The notes: a model not told the origin generated them from the letters alone. 64,000 nt of DNA from Gloeotrichia echinulata CP02 (GCA_038087035.1 CP051187.1:5772001-5836000); one strand, 5' to 3'; numbered from the stretch's first letter, positions 42,034-51,034 are shown. Numbers and translations: made by a program.

Positions 42034-42157
42034 TCAGTGATAATGCACCTTACTGGCTAGTATAGTTGAGCGCCTAAAATAAATATAATGCTCAAAAAGG
42101 AGATAAATTAAGAGATAAATGGAGATTAACTAAAGATAAGAATGTAGGAGAGGCGGA

Positions 42158-42505
42158 TTGAAACTGCCGAATTATGAACTAGCAGTTGTGCCACAGCGAA
42201 AAATAACTGAGTATCTGTTATCACCAACTCACCCCGATGGACGGAGCAAGGAAAAGTTTTTCACTGCGTTTGGTTTTTCAGTAGATGATTGGGAAACTTT
42301 TGCTAATGCATTATTAAATCATGTTGCTGATAACGATGTTACAAAAATTGAAGATTCACCATTCGGAACTCGATATGCTGTAGAAGGTAGACTGCTTTCA
42401 CCGGATGGTAGAAATCCTGTGATTCTTTCGGCTTGGTTTATTGAAACAGGGGAAACTATTCCTAAGTTTGTTACTTCATACCCACTAAAACGGAGAGAAG
42501 AATGA
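42158..42505 (+). CDS. DUF6883-type protein
   Basis: 115 aa. It resembles the DUF6883 family: KLPNYELAVVPQRKITEYLL, SPTHPDGRSKEKFFTAFGFS and TRYAVEGRLLSPDGRNPVIL. TTG start at 42158 with AGGAG at good distance. Its stop overlaps the start of the DUF4926 gene by four bases (ATGA), so the two are co-translated. Pairs of this kind are spread like toxin-antitoxin modules, but that role is inference. Confidence 0.78.
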   Translation: MKLPNYELAVVPQRKITEYLLSPTHPDGRSKEKFFTAFGFSVDDWETFANALLNHVADNDVTKIEDSPFGTRYAVEGRLLSPDGRNPVILSAWFIETGETIPKFVTSYPLKRREE

Positions 42506-42726
42506 TTCAAGAACTTGATAGGGTTATTCTGACTAGTGATCTCCCAGAATATAGTTTAGAACAGGGTGATATAGGTACAGTTGTTTTAGTACATCAGGGT
42601 GGCAAAGGATATGAGGTTGAATTTGTTACATTGGATGGGGAGACTGTGGCAATTGTTTCACTTCACAGCATACAAGTGCGTCCCATTGGTAGAAGAGAAA
42701 TTGCGCGATCGCGCCTGATGAATTAA
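42502..42726 (+). CDS. DUF4926 protein
   Basis: 74 aa: VILTSDLPEYSLEQGDIGTV and VEFVTLDGETVAIVSLHSIQ form the small beta-barrel of DUF4926. It is coupled to the DUF6883 gene by an ATGA overlap. Duplicated 3' fragments of this gene lie at 39157 and 41808, showing recurrent copying in the island. Confidence 0.8.
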   Translation: MIQELDRVILTSDLPEYSLEQGDIGTVVLVHQGGKGYEVEFVTLDGETVAIVSLHSIQVRPIGRREIARSRLMN

Positions 42727-42970
42727 TATGAACAGTGCGATCAAGTCCTTGCATCCCTACCGCGTCGTCTATTTAGGGAATGCCAAACAATAAAATTATC
42801 CCATATTTTGTAGGGTGTGTTCCCCCTGGGAACGCACCATCTTTGATATTATTGGCGGTGCCGTACCCTCAGCGTAACACCCCCTATCTAATAAGGTTAT
42901 ATGATAAAATGTCAAAGCTGGTAATGCTTTCAATTTAAAACTATATAAATTTAATTCAGAAACAAATCAA

Positions 42971-43207
42971 ATGACTATTGAAGAAATCATCCTAGAAAAG
43001 GTAAGAATATTACCTCCTGACAAGCAACAAGAAGCGTTAGATTTTGTAGAATTTTTGCTGGCGAAAATGCCAAAACAAGATTTATCTGCTCAAAGAATAA
43101 AATCAGGGGTTTCAGCTTTGACTCTGGCTCAAGAATACATTGGTTGTGTGGAAGCAGCAAGTGACTTGTCTACTAATAAAGATTATATGGATGGTTACGG
43201 TTCGTGA
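42971..43207 (+). CDS. vapB: VapB-type antitoxin (DUF2281)
   Basis: 78 aa. MTIEEIILEKVRILPPDKQQ and ALDFVEFLLAKMPKQ are the DUF2281 helices; the C-terminus DYMDGYGS binds toxin in related pairs. Its stop TGA shares one base with the toxin ATG. This is the only complete toxin-antitoxin pair in the island. Confidence 0.85.
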   Translation: MTIEEIILEKVRILPPDKQQEALDFVEFLLAKMPKQDLSAQRIKSGVSALTLAQEYIGCVEAASDLSTNKDYMDGYGS

Positions 43208-43623
43208 TGAGGCGATGTGTATTGCTAGATACGGGTCCATTGGTTGCTGTAATTAATCGCCGTGATCAATTTCATAGCTGGGTAACAGCACAGTGGGCTA
43301 ATATTGAGCCGCCTTTATTAACTTGTGAAGCTGTAATTTCTGAGGCTTGTTTTTTATTGCGAAATGTCTACGGCGGTCAAGAAGCTGTGATAAATTTGGT
43401 CAAGAATGGAGTGATTGACATACCTTTTAAATTGGATGATGAAGCTGTCATTATTGGCGAACTTCTCAAGACTTATCAATCTGTGCCTATGTCTTTAGCT
43501 GATGCTTGTTTAGTACGGATGTCTGAACAGTATATAAATAGTGTTTTATTAACTTTTGATAGCGACTTTCTTGTCTATCGTCGGCAAAAAAATCAAATTA
43601 TTCCTGTAATTATGCCACAGTAG
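43207..43623 (+). CDS. vapC: PIN-domain ribonuclease toxin (VapC type)
   Basis: 138 aa. Acidic PIN residues are visible in LLDTGPLVAVINRRD, TCEAVISEACFLL, MSLADACLV and LLTFDSDFLVY, all four positions retained. PIN toxins cleave RNA using Mg2+. Start taken at ATG 43207 (MRRCVLLDTG) instead of the GTG three bases before. Confidence 0.87.
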   Translation: MRRCVLLDTGPLVAVINRRDQFHSWVTAQWANIEPPLLTCEAVISEACFLLRNVYGGQEAVINLVKNGVIDIPFKLDDEAVIIGELLKTYQSVPMSLADACLVRMSEQYINSVLLTFDSDFLVYRRQKNQIIPVIMPQ

Positions 43624-43711
43624 TAATGGCAAACAATAAATTATCCTATATTTTGTAGGGTGTGTTCCCAGAGGGAACGCACCATCTTTGATTTTATTGG
43701 CGGTGCGTTAC
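43624..43711 (+). repeat. Third copy of the TGTGTTCCC/GGGAACGCACC repeat
   Basis: GGCAAACAATAAATTATCC followed by the hairpin around GGGAACGCACC and ATTGGCGGTG matches 41945-42033 and 42780-42862. This copy follows vapC directly, and could act as its transcript end. Confidence 0.78.
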
Positions 43712-43786
43712 GCCTACTACTTGCTACAAATTGGAGATTTTTTTAAGAGTAAACCTTATGTCCCTCTACTTGCTTGAGTCTCGGAT

Positions 43787-44260
43787 TCACTTACTTGGTG
43801 TATTCTGTGATTCAGACCCTTTTGTATTTGTTGGATCTGATGATGATGGTGTGCTTTCCATGTTGTTTTGTTGTTGAGCAACCCGTGAATCTGATGCATT
43901 TTTACCCTGTGCTGGAACGGTTAGTCCCAATATTCCACCAATAACTAATGCTCCCATTTCAAAATATTTTGAACAAACAGGATTATCTCTCAAGATGATT
44001 TTGGCTTGACTTCCAGTAACTGAAGGAGGTTCCTGAATTACACAAATCTTATCGCTTTTCAAAGTTATTAAAATACCACCGATAATCACAACCAAGACAA
44101 TCACCGGACGCATTCCATTATGGTCTAAAAATTTAATCACAAAATTACCCATAATTATTCTACACCATCTTAGAATGAAGAAATTTATTATAAATAATAC
44201 CATAATTTTTTTGACTCGCAAATGTACGTTATAAAACGTAAAATTATCCGCATTAGACAT
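43787..44260 (-). CDS. Hypothetical membrane protein
   Basis: The segment MRPVIVLVVIIGGILITLKS is a clear membrane helix and GALVIGGILGLTVPA is probably a second. A polar Ser/Thr/Asn-rich tail follows (ESTPSSSDPTNTKGSESQNT). The ATG at 44152 (MGNFVIKFLDHNG) may be the true start, since the first 36 residues are unconvincing. I recognise no family. Confidence 0.5.
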   Translation of the reverse strand: MSNADNFTFYNVHLRVKKIMVLFIINFFILRWCRIIMGNFVIKFLDHNGMRPVIVLVVIIGGILITLKSDKICVIQEPPSVTGSQAKIILRDNPVCSKYFEMGALVIGGILGLTVPAQGKNASDSRVAQQQNNMESTPSSSDPTNTKGSESQNTPSK

Positions 44261-44366
44261 CTCCGAAAAAGAATATAAAAGCCTTGTGTCGTCACGGTCG
44301 ATACTTCATTTCTGGAGATGTCTATTTATCAGCGTACATCTGCGGTTAAAAAATCCTACCTAAATA

Positions 44367-46580
44367 TTAATGCACCAACTCAATTGCTCGCTTAGTCAAC
44401 GCCTCTGCAGTCAACCCATTAAACGCCATCAATTCACCCGCACTCGCGGTAGTTTCCCCACGCTTCCAAGCGAAAGTATCACGGCGAGAATTACTCCTCA
44501 ACATAATAGGTTCCAGCATCGCCGCAGCACCACCAGTAACACCAATTAACGCATCACCGCCAAATAATTCGGCAAATTTATCATCATCTAAAAAGCCACC
44601 ATCGGGTTCTGAACAAGTATCCCAAGCAACATCATTAGGACGATATAAACGACGAGGATTAATAATAGAAACAATCTTCACCCCAATACCTTCAGTTTCC
44701 AAGAAAGCTGCAGCTTCAAAGACGGGAATTAATGTCATATCGCCAATCACAGCAAACACAACTTGTTTCCCACCACCAACTTCATGTAATAACACCGCGC
44801 CATCAATTAAACCTTGGCGAGTTTGTTCTAAAGTGGTGCGAATTGGTAAGGGTGATTTACTGGCTGTAATCACAATTCCCTTATTTTTTGTTTGCAAAGC
44901 CCAGTCATAAGCAACTTGGATACTGTTAGCATCAGGGGGGAATAATGGGAAAACATTTCCAGTTCTCATCAACGAAGCAAAGTAAGCTTCAATTTCTGGT
45001 CTTTGGTGTGTCCAACCATTACGCCCTTGCTCTAATGCGCCTGCAGTAAATAATGTAATTGTTGAAGGAGTTTGACGGCGTAATTCTGCCATTGCTTGGG
45101 TGACAGTTTGCCAAATTGGTAAACCATTGATGGCAAAAGATTCGTAAGAACACCACAAGGTTCTTGCACCCATTAAGGATAAACCAGCGGCTAATCCTGC
45201 ACAAGCATCTTCACTTAATGGTTCGTAAACTTGTCCGTTTGGTGCTTGGTTATATAAGTCGTCGGTTGTGGGGTGAATAATCTTTAATGCTTGGTTAATA
45301 TTGGCGATTCCTGATGCTTCGTTTCCGTCGGCGTTGGTGACGAGGAAATTTGGATCTTTCTTTCCAACTATTCCCACTAATCTTCCCATTGCGGTTGTGG
45401 AAACTTTTGGATCTCCACCTACTGTATATTCTTCTAATGGTAATTCGCCGATTTCTGGTAATGGTAATTCAAATTCTGTGACTACTGTTTTACCAGCCGG
45501 TCCACCACCGGCGCGTTCGGCGTTGGTGCGGACTGTTTGCCAAGCTGCTGCTGATAAAGCGCGGGTTTGCAAGGCGCTGATGATATGGGGCGCATCTAAG
45601 GTATCTTTAGGATAGAGGTTGTGTGATTTTGAACCTGTGGCGTGAACCCCTGCACCTTTGAGTTGTTTGATGATGAAGACGGTAAGCTGTCCATTTAAGG
45701 CAGATTTTGCAGCTTTATCGACAGCAACGAGTACGGCTTTGGTAAATTCTAGGCGTTTTTGGAAGGAGAAGACGGTACTGTCAACGTAATCGCCTGGTTG
45801 ATTTTGGTCGTCGAATTCTTTCGCGTCTACTAATATTACTTCGGTGAAACCGTTACCTTTCCAGTAGGCTATCATCTCTTCGTTAGTTTTCAGAGATACC
45901 ATACTATGGTGTTCTTGGCTATAACCATTCCACACCAGCACCGGTAAAAAGTTGGTGACGGTGGGGTAAGCGGTGTTAAAGTGCGCCATCGAACTCATAA
46001 TATAGGGTTCCCCTAGTCCACCGTCGCCCACGGTGAAGGGAAATAATTTATCTTTGTGCAATAATGCAGCAGACATGGCAAAGTGTTGTCCTTGTCCTAA
46101 AGGCCCAGCAGGTGCGAGAATACCGGGCATGTAACCGGAAAGGTGTCCTAAAAGTCCATGCTTTTCCCGGAAGCGATCGCGCAATTGTTGGACTGTAAAG
46201 ATTCCCATATCTTCCAACGAGCGATCCAGAAATATGGCACTATAAAATCCGGGGGCGTGGTGTCCGACTTCGGTGATAATGTTCTTGTATCCCAACATGA
46301 CAAGCGCTGCATAAGCTTCCGCTTGACTAGCAAATCCCCCAGGATGCCCAGAGGCTTTACTACCGGTGATTTGTAACGTCAGGTAACGTAAAGCATCGGC
46401 AGCGAGTAAAGTTTGATAGACTGCAGATGGCTCGCTCGGATCGGCGATCGCTACTTTACCTGATTCGATAGCAGGAGTTGCACCATAGATTTCAAAACCC
46501 GGTAACGCTTCCCCAAAATATTGGATTCCTTCACAAAAATCGGGAAGCGCTGAAGATGCTTTTGGTTTTATTGCCGTCAT
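44367..46580 (-). CDS. Phosphoketolase-family thiamine-diphosphate enzyme
   Basis: 737 aa. Phosphoketolases split xylulose-5-P or fructose-6-P into acetyl-phosphate and an aldose phosphate. The TPP-binding GDGGLGEPYIMSSMAHFN and the family blocks GHHAPGFYSAIFLD, GPLGQGQHFAMSAALL, QLKGAGVHATGSKSHNLYP, NADGNEASGI and GRNGWTHQRPEIEAY are present. It is shorter than the usual XFP (about 790-800 aa) and fits the second, transketolase-like cyanobacterial type whose exact substrate is less clear. No acetate kinase is adjacent. Confidence 0.87.
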   Translation of the reverse strand: MTAIKPKASSALPDFCEGIQYFGEALPGFEIYGATPAIESGKVAIADPSEPSAVYQTLLAADALRYLTLQITGSKASGHPGGFASQAEAYAALVMLGYKNIITEVGHHAPGFYSAIFLDRSLEDMGIFTVQQLRDRFREKHGLLGHLSGYMPGILAPAGPLGQGQHFAMSAALLHKDKLFPFTVGDGGLGEPYIMSSMAHFNTAYPTVTNFLPVLVWNGYSQEHHSMVSLKTNEEMIAYWKGNGFTEVILVDAKEFDDQNQPGDYVDSTVFSFQKRLEFTKAVLVAVDKAAKSALNGQLTVFIIKQLKGAGVHATGSKSHNLYPKDTLDAPHIISALQTRALSAAAWQTVRTNAERAGGGPAGKTVVTEFELPLPEIGELPLEEYTVGGDPKVSTTAMGRLVGIVGKKDPNFLVTNADGNEASGIANINQALKIIHPTTDDLYNQAPNGQVYEPLSEDACAGLAAGLSLMGARTLWCSYESFAINGLPIWQTVTQAMAELRRQTPSTITLFTAGALEQGRNGWTHQRPEIEAYFASLMRTGNVFPLFPPDANSIQVAYDWALQTKNKGIVITASKSPLPIRTTLEQTRQGLIDGAVLLHEVGGGKQVVFAVIGDMTLIPVFEAAAFLETEGIGVKIVSIINPRRLYRPNDVAWDTCSEPDGGFLDDDKFAELFGGDALIGVTGGAAAMLEPIMLRSNSRRDTFAWKRGETTASAGELMAFNGLTAEALTKRAIELVH

Positions 46581-46915
46581 GCTGAGTACCTTATAAGTAA
46601 GAGGAGCAACTGTAGATGCTCGTCCAAGTTAACAAAGATTTTACAACTTTCAGGTTGTCACAGCTGATAGCTATTTTGCAATCTTAAGGATAAGTACAGT
46701 TAATATTTCTTCAAAAAAATTAATTTACTTTTTGCCATTTCTTTGGCACAACAGAAGAGACTCTGCAAAAAAAAGGCTATGAAACTGCCAAGTAGTCCTA
46801 CATCCCTTCTGGTGTGCGATCGGCAATGCAAATTATCACCATGCGGGTAATTATGCAAGCCGTGTTTGGACTATATGCAGGAAAGCGCGCCGAAGAGTTA
46901 GAGAAACTTCTCGTT

Positions 46916-47250
46916 GATAACGTCAAGGCTGTAGCTGCTACCGACTGCGCGAAACACCGAATTGTTAAGGCTGTAGCTGATAACGTCAAGGCTGTAGCTG
47001 CTACCAACTGCGCGAAACACCGAATTGTCAAGGCTGTAGCTGATAACGTCAAGGCTGTAGCTGCTACCAACTGCGCGAAACACCGAATTGTCAAGGCTGT
47101 AGCTGATAACGTCAAGGCTGTAGCTGCTACCAACTGCGCGAAACACCGAATTGTCAAGGCTGTAGCTGATAACGTCAAGGCTGTAGCTGCTACCGACTGC
47201 GCGAAACACCGAATTGTCAAGGCTGTAGCTGATAACGTTAAAGCTGTATA
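46916..47250. repeat. 63-bp tandem array B (about five copies)
   Basis: The unit GATAACGTCAAGGCTGTAGC recurs at about 46916, 46979, 47042, 47105, 47168 and partly 47231. It aligns without gaps to the 63-bp unit of array A (4976-5277, minus strand): GCTGCTAC and CTGCGCGAAACAC are identical. A degenerate single unit lies at about 47349-47393. A plus-strand ORF (VAATNCAKHRIVKAVADNVK repeats) is probably not a real gene. Confidence 0.9.
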
Positions 47251-47265
47251 GCGTTTCTCGCCCTA

Positions 47266-47334
47266 GTGAGGTACATCGGTAAGGGCACGGCAGTGCCGTG
47301 CCCCTACATCGCGTGATACAATTTTGTACCTCAT
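47266..47334. repeat. Palindromic element (GGCACGGC core)
   Basis: Outer arms TGAGGTACA/TGTACCTCA enclose the palindrome AAGGGCACGGCA/TGCCGTGCCCCT (47281-47305). It is inserted within the array B region and separates the main array from its degenerate last unit. Confidence 0.65.
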
Positions 47335-47491
47335 CTGAATAGGAAGTGCTATAGCTGCTGCTGTGTGCGCGAAACACCCAATTGTCAAAACAAAAATGAA
47401 AAACTGCACCCACGGATCGGAGTTTTTCATCTTGATTTCATTTTGGGCTGTCAAAATATATATGAAATCAAAAAAATATTAATTGATACTT

Positions 47492-48175
47492 ATGCATTTC
47501 CCCAATCTCAACCATAGCCTCTTGGCATTGACATTAGTAGTCACCTCTATTTCTACCACTGTATTAACCGCCTGTTTCCCAGCGACATCCCAATATCAAA
47601 ACCACCAAGAAAACATCACCAATACCAGCGACAAGCAACCGATGCATCATGGTGGTATGAACCACAATATGATGGATTTAGGCACAGCCGATGCTAACTA
47701 TGATTTAAGATTTATTGATGCGATGATTCCGCACCATCAAGGTGCAATAGAAATGGCGAAAGCCGCGCAGCAAAAATCAAAGCGTGCGGAAATTAAAAAA
47801 TTAGCGGAGGAAATTATCAAAGCCCAAAATCAAGAAATTACCCAGATGAAAAACTGGCGTCAAACTTGGTATCCCAAAGCCTCAAATAAACCAATGGCTT
47901 ATGATGCTCAACAGCAAAAAACCATAGAAATGTCATCGCAGCAAATGCAAGCGATGACGATGAATATGGATTTAGGTGCTGCAGATACAGAATTTGATTT
48001 GCGCTTTATTAACGCCATGATTCCTCACCATGAAGCTGCCGTAATCATGGGTAAAGATGCTTTGCAAAAATCTCAGCGTGGGGAAATTAAGAAATTAGCT
48101 CAAGGGATTATTAAAGCACAAAATACAGAGATTAACCAAATGCAGCAGTGGCGCAAAGCTTGGTATAAGCAGTAA
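47492..48175 (+). CDS. Two-domain DUF305 lipoprotein (CopM-like)
   Basis: 227 aa from ATG 47492. A signal peptide with a lipobox (LTAC) precedes two DUF305 repeats, each with DLRFI-AMIPHH and IKAQN-EI-QM (residues about 55-130 and 150-225). Each repeat has conserved His and Met residues, and the linker is rich in His/Met (MHHGGMNHNMM). DUF305 proteins such as CopM bind copper in the periplasm. A role in copper or metal tolerance is likely but not shown; no copRS genes are in the window. Confidence 0.85.
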   Translation: MHFPNLNHSLLALTLVVTSISTTVLTACFPATSQYQNHQENITNTSDKQPMHHGGMNHNMMDLGTADANYDLRFIDAMIPHHQGAIEMAKAAQQKSKRAEIKKLAEEIIKAQNQEITQMKNWRQTWYPKASNKPMAYDAQQQKTIEMSSQQMQAMTMNMDLGAADTEFDLRFINAMIPHHEAAVIMGKDALQKSQRGEIKKLAQGIIKAQNTEINQMQQWRKAWYKQ

Positions 48176-48226
48176 TATAGTGTGGGAGCAATTACAGCAA
48201 TTTTCATGCAATAACCACAGATCCGC

Positions 48227-48253
48227 GTAGGGGCGCAAGGCCTTGCGCCCCGG
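48227..48253. repeat. Dispersed palindrome between convergent genes
   Basis: GTAGGGGCGCAAGG with its complement CCTTGCGCCCC lies between the DUF305 gene and the exporter gene, which end five bases beyond it. It may act as a bidirectional terminator. Confidence 0.6.
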
Positions 48254-48257
48254 AAGA

Positions 48258-49595
48258 TTATCGCTGCAGTGCGAAAAACAATACTATAATTTCACTGAAA
48301 ATCCCCGCCAGCATTCCATAAGCTGCTGAAGTAGCGCCGCTATGTTGGGTAAAAATCAGACTTGCACATATTAATAGTGTAAAAGCTGCAGCAATTAGTG
48401 TGGCAATATTAATCAACCAGTTCTTTCCCCGATGGATAAGTAGCCCTTGAAAGGTGTTTTGCAATGCCAACAGCAGGGGTAAACATGATAGTATTTGTAC
48501 AACTGGACGAGTTGCGGCTACAAGGGGTGGATTATTCCCCAAAAACTGACGCAGTAACCACAATCCTGTATCTGTAAAGCCCAGAAACAAGGGTATTAAG
48601 GTAAAACTTAACCCCACAATAGCGACAAAAGTCATAAGTGTCCGCTTGGAAGTTTCTTTTTCAGCAGTAATCACCACTTGTTGAATCATTCGTGTACCGT
48701 TGGCAATGGACAGCATCAATCCCCAAGCAGCAGGCCATACAGCAAGTGCTATACTACCATCAAATGCGCGAGCAACCAGACTCAAAAGTATTGCCCTTGC
48801 ACCCCAAACTACCAGCATTGTTGATGCTAAAGGCAGATAGTAAAGGGTGACACTGAGGAAGGTTTGCGGAAGTTTGGTATTTTCAGGCTCTATTTGCTGG
48901 TTAAGAATAAATATAGCTCCAAGACGCAGACAAAACCATGTCACCATTACTGCTTCAATGATTACGGCACCTATCATGGTGATACCTGCAAGTAATCCCC
49001 CATCAGTGCCGACAGTGACGCCCACTGTCAGTGCTACAATTACCCATGTGAATCGTCCAATACTTCCCCATCCTACGGCTATGCTTTTGTGAGCGCGAAT
49101 CAGTATTCCCTGAAAAAATCGCCGCCAAGCAATGACGAAAGGCCAGAGGAACATTAACACGAAAGTAGTTCTCCCCCGTGTCGCAATCAAGGGAGTAACG
49201 CCAAATACATCGAAAAGTAGCCAATTATATAAAGGCTCCCAAGTCAGCAATAGCAAAATACTACTCAGAAGTAGCCCCGCAGTTACTGTAAAATGCCATA
49301 ATGCACGCCGAGATTTGGCTTGTCCTCCCAGGGCAGTTGAGGCATGAAGTATCATGATAATGGGGCTTTCCAGAAATATAGCCACCCCTTTGACTACCCC
49401 TACTCCGGCTAATGTCTCTTCAGGGAATGGAAGACGACTGAGTGCAGCTGTCTGCAGCGGATCACCTAGAGTCATTGCCACATCTGACAGAGAAAGCGGT
49501 ATAAACTGTGACAATAACATCAATAGCGATCGCTTGGGAAGTGCGTTGTTACCTTCCTGTTGCTGGTAGGGTGAGGAATTCATAACTTGTTTCAA
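48258..49595 (-). CDS. Polytopic exporter-like membrane protein (MATE/ANK-like)
   Basis: 445 aa with about twelve membrane helices and an internal two-fold pattern (DPLQTAALSRLPFPEETLAG in half one; RRFFQGILIRAHKS and NTFQGLLIHRGKNW in the halves). This resembles MOP-superfamily flippases, close to MATE or ANK-type transporters. The substrate is unknown. It faces the same way as the PLP enzyme upstream, at 340 bases distance, so both may serve one pathway. ATG at 49595; 49583 is an alternative. Confidence 0.72.
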   Translation of the reverse strand: MKQVMNSSPYQQQEGNNALPKRSLLMLLSQFIPLSLSDVAMTLGDPLQTAALSRLPFPEETLAGVGVVKGVAIFLESPIIMILHASTALGGQAKSRRALWHFTVTAGLLLSSILLLLTWEPLYNWLLFDVFGVTPLIATRGRTTFVLMFLWPFVIAWRRFFQGILIRAHKSIAVGWGSIGRFTWVIVALTVGVTVGTDGGLLAGITMIGAVIIEAVMVTWFCLRLGAIFILNQQIEPENTKLPQTFLSVTLYYLPLASTMLVVWGARAILLSLVARAFDGSIALAVWPAAWGLMLSIANGTRMIQQVVITAEKETSKRTLMTFVAIVGLSFTLIPLFLGFTDTGLWLLRQFLGNNPPLVAATRPVVQILSCLPLLLALQNTFQGLLIHRGKNWLINIATLIAAAFTLLICASLIFTQHSGATSAAYGMLAGIFSEIIVLFFALQR

Positions 49596-49662
49596 TACAA
49601 TATAATGAGCTATAGGACTTTTGATTTTTGAAATTCACGTAGTTAGGGCTATGCCCACCTTA

Positions 49663-49904
49663 TCCTGGTTATGGTGGGGAGAAAACGTAGGTTGGGTTAA
49701 GCGTTCGCGGAGCGTTCCCGTAGGGTAGCGCAACCCAACAAAGCCACGTGAATGTTTGGGTTGGGTTTCGATTGGGTTTCGTTCCTCAACCCAACCTACA
49801 ATTACTGGTTATGGTGGGGAGTTAAGCGAAGCGCAACCCAACAAAGCCACGTGAATGTTTGGGTTGGGTTTCGATTGGGTTTCGTTCCTCAACCCAACCT
49901 ACTA
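49663..49904. repeat. Tandem duplication with AACCCAACC palindromes
   Basis: Two copies, about 49663-49799 and 49803-49904, share TGGTTATGGTGGGGA and a long block including AAAGCCACGTGAATGTTTGG and GGTTTCGATTGGGTTTCG. Copy one carries an extra 24-nt small dispersed repeat where copy two has AA. No gene is seen. Confidence 0.85.
49704..49727. repeat. Small dispersed repeat (24 nt) in one of two duplicate copies
   Basis: Begins TTCGCGGAGCG and ends CCGTAGGGTA. In the neighbouring duplicate (about 49829) the same place reads GCG-AA-GCGC, the empty site. It is the same repeat family as at 29871-29894. Confidence 0.82.
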
Positions 49905-49939
49905 ACTACTAACTGCTTTACATAGTTGATGATAGCTAC

Positions 49940-51034
49940 TTAAAAATACACAGGACTCAGTGAGGCGATCGCATCATCAAGATGCTCCCCCTCTTGCAGG
50001 GTAAATCCATGACGGGAAAGCCAATGGGCATCATACACTGTTTCTAGATATCTATCCCCTCGGTCTGGGTTAATCATGAGAATTCGCGCCCCAGCACCCA
50101 TTTCACTGGCTAAATGCAAACCAGCTGCGACAATTGCGCCTGTGGAAGCACCTAAAAGCAATCCCTCACGACGTGCTAGCTGATGACAGACTGAGTAGGC
50201 GAGGATTTCCGGTACTATGTAAGCACGATTCAGCAGTGAAAGCTCCAGATTAGGTGGAAAAAACGATAACCCAATCCCCGTCATTTTGTATGGTTTGGCT
50301 GGCGTTCCCATAATCACAGATCCTTCCACATCAACGCCAACAATCCGCAGTTGAGGAAATCTTGGGACAAGATAACGCGCAATTCCCATGATTTGTCCAG
50401 CGGTGCTAACACCAACTACTACTGCATCGAGTTCATCACCAAAGTGAGATGCAATCTCACGGGCAGTATAATATGAATGTGCTTCCGTATTTAAAGGATT
50501 TAAATGCTGACATGGATACCATGCATGAGGAATCGTTGCAGCTAACTCTCTAGCTTTTTTCATCCGTGCCTTCTGCATCGAGCCTGATTCATCTGCTTTA
50601 TGAAGCGGTACATCTACAAGTTCTGCACCATAGGCTTGGAGCATCCTTCTAAAGGGTGGCGCAGTTTTTGCATCGACTACAATAATAACTCGATACCCCC
50701 TTACTGCTCCTACCATTGCCAAACCAACGCCGAAATTACCTGAACTTGACTCGATAATCGTACCACCAGGTACAAGTAGCCCCTGTTCTTCGGCGCGTTT
50801 GACAAGGTAAACTGCATTTTTCTCCTTAATAGATCCTCCGGGATTACAACTTTCTAGCTTGATTAAGCATTCAGAGATATCACATATAGGGGAAATATTT
50901 CTGAGTTTGACAATCGGCACATTTCCAATGGCTTCTGTCACATCAGCCGCAGTAATCTTTTTCCATCTATTATGATGGTGTAATTGAGAGTTAGAAAAGT
51001 TTTCGATAGATGAGTATTGTACAAGCTGATTCAT
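49940..51034 (-). CDS. Cysteine-synthase-like PLP enzyme (SbnA type)
   Basis: 364 aa fold-type II PLP enzyme. Schiff-base Lys is in CNPGGSIKEKNA, the substrate loop is IIESSSGNFGVGLAMVG, and phosphate-binding VGVSTAGQIMG replaces the GTGGT of true cysteine synthase. The C-terminal LGASTGAIVAAG is conserved. These features fit the branch that makes non-protein amino acids, such as SbnA (O-phosphoserine to a diaminopropionate precursor), but exact product is uncertain. No SbnB-like partner is adjacent; an exporter gene follows. Confidence 0.8.
   Translation of the reverse strand: MNQLVQYSSIENFSNSQLHHHNRWKKITAADVTEAIGNVPIVKLRNISPICDISECLIKLESCNPGGSIKEKNAVYLVKRAEEQGLLVPGGTIIESSSGNFGVGLAMVGAVRGYRVIIVVDAKTAPPFRRMLQAYGAELVDVPLHKADESGSMQKARMKKARELAATIPHAWYPCQHLNPLNTEAHSYYTAREIASHFGDELDAVVVGVSTAGQIMGIARYLVPRFPQLRIVGVDVEGSVIMGTPAKPYKMTGIGLSFFPPNLELSLLNRAYIVPEILAYSVCHQLARREGLLLGASTGAIVAAGLHLASEMGAGARILMINPDRGDRYLETVYDAHWLSRHGFTLQEGEHLDDAIASLSPVYF

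Noticed and set aside
42242..42246. Full second VapBC pair near the DUF6883 gene
   Set aside because: No PIN residues occur in the DUF6883 or DUF4926 proteins.
46814..47251. 145-aa repeat protein on the plus strand of array B
   Set aside because: Frames are open on both strands only because the repeat is a multiple of three. No ribosome site or known domain; kept as a repeat.
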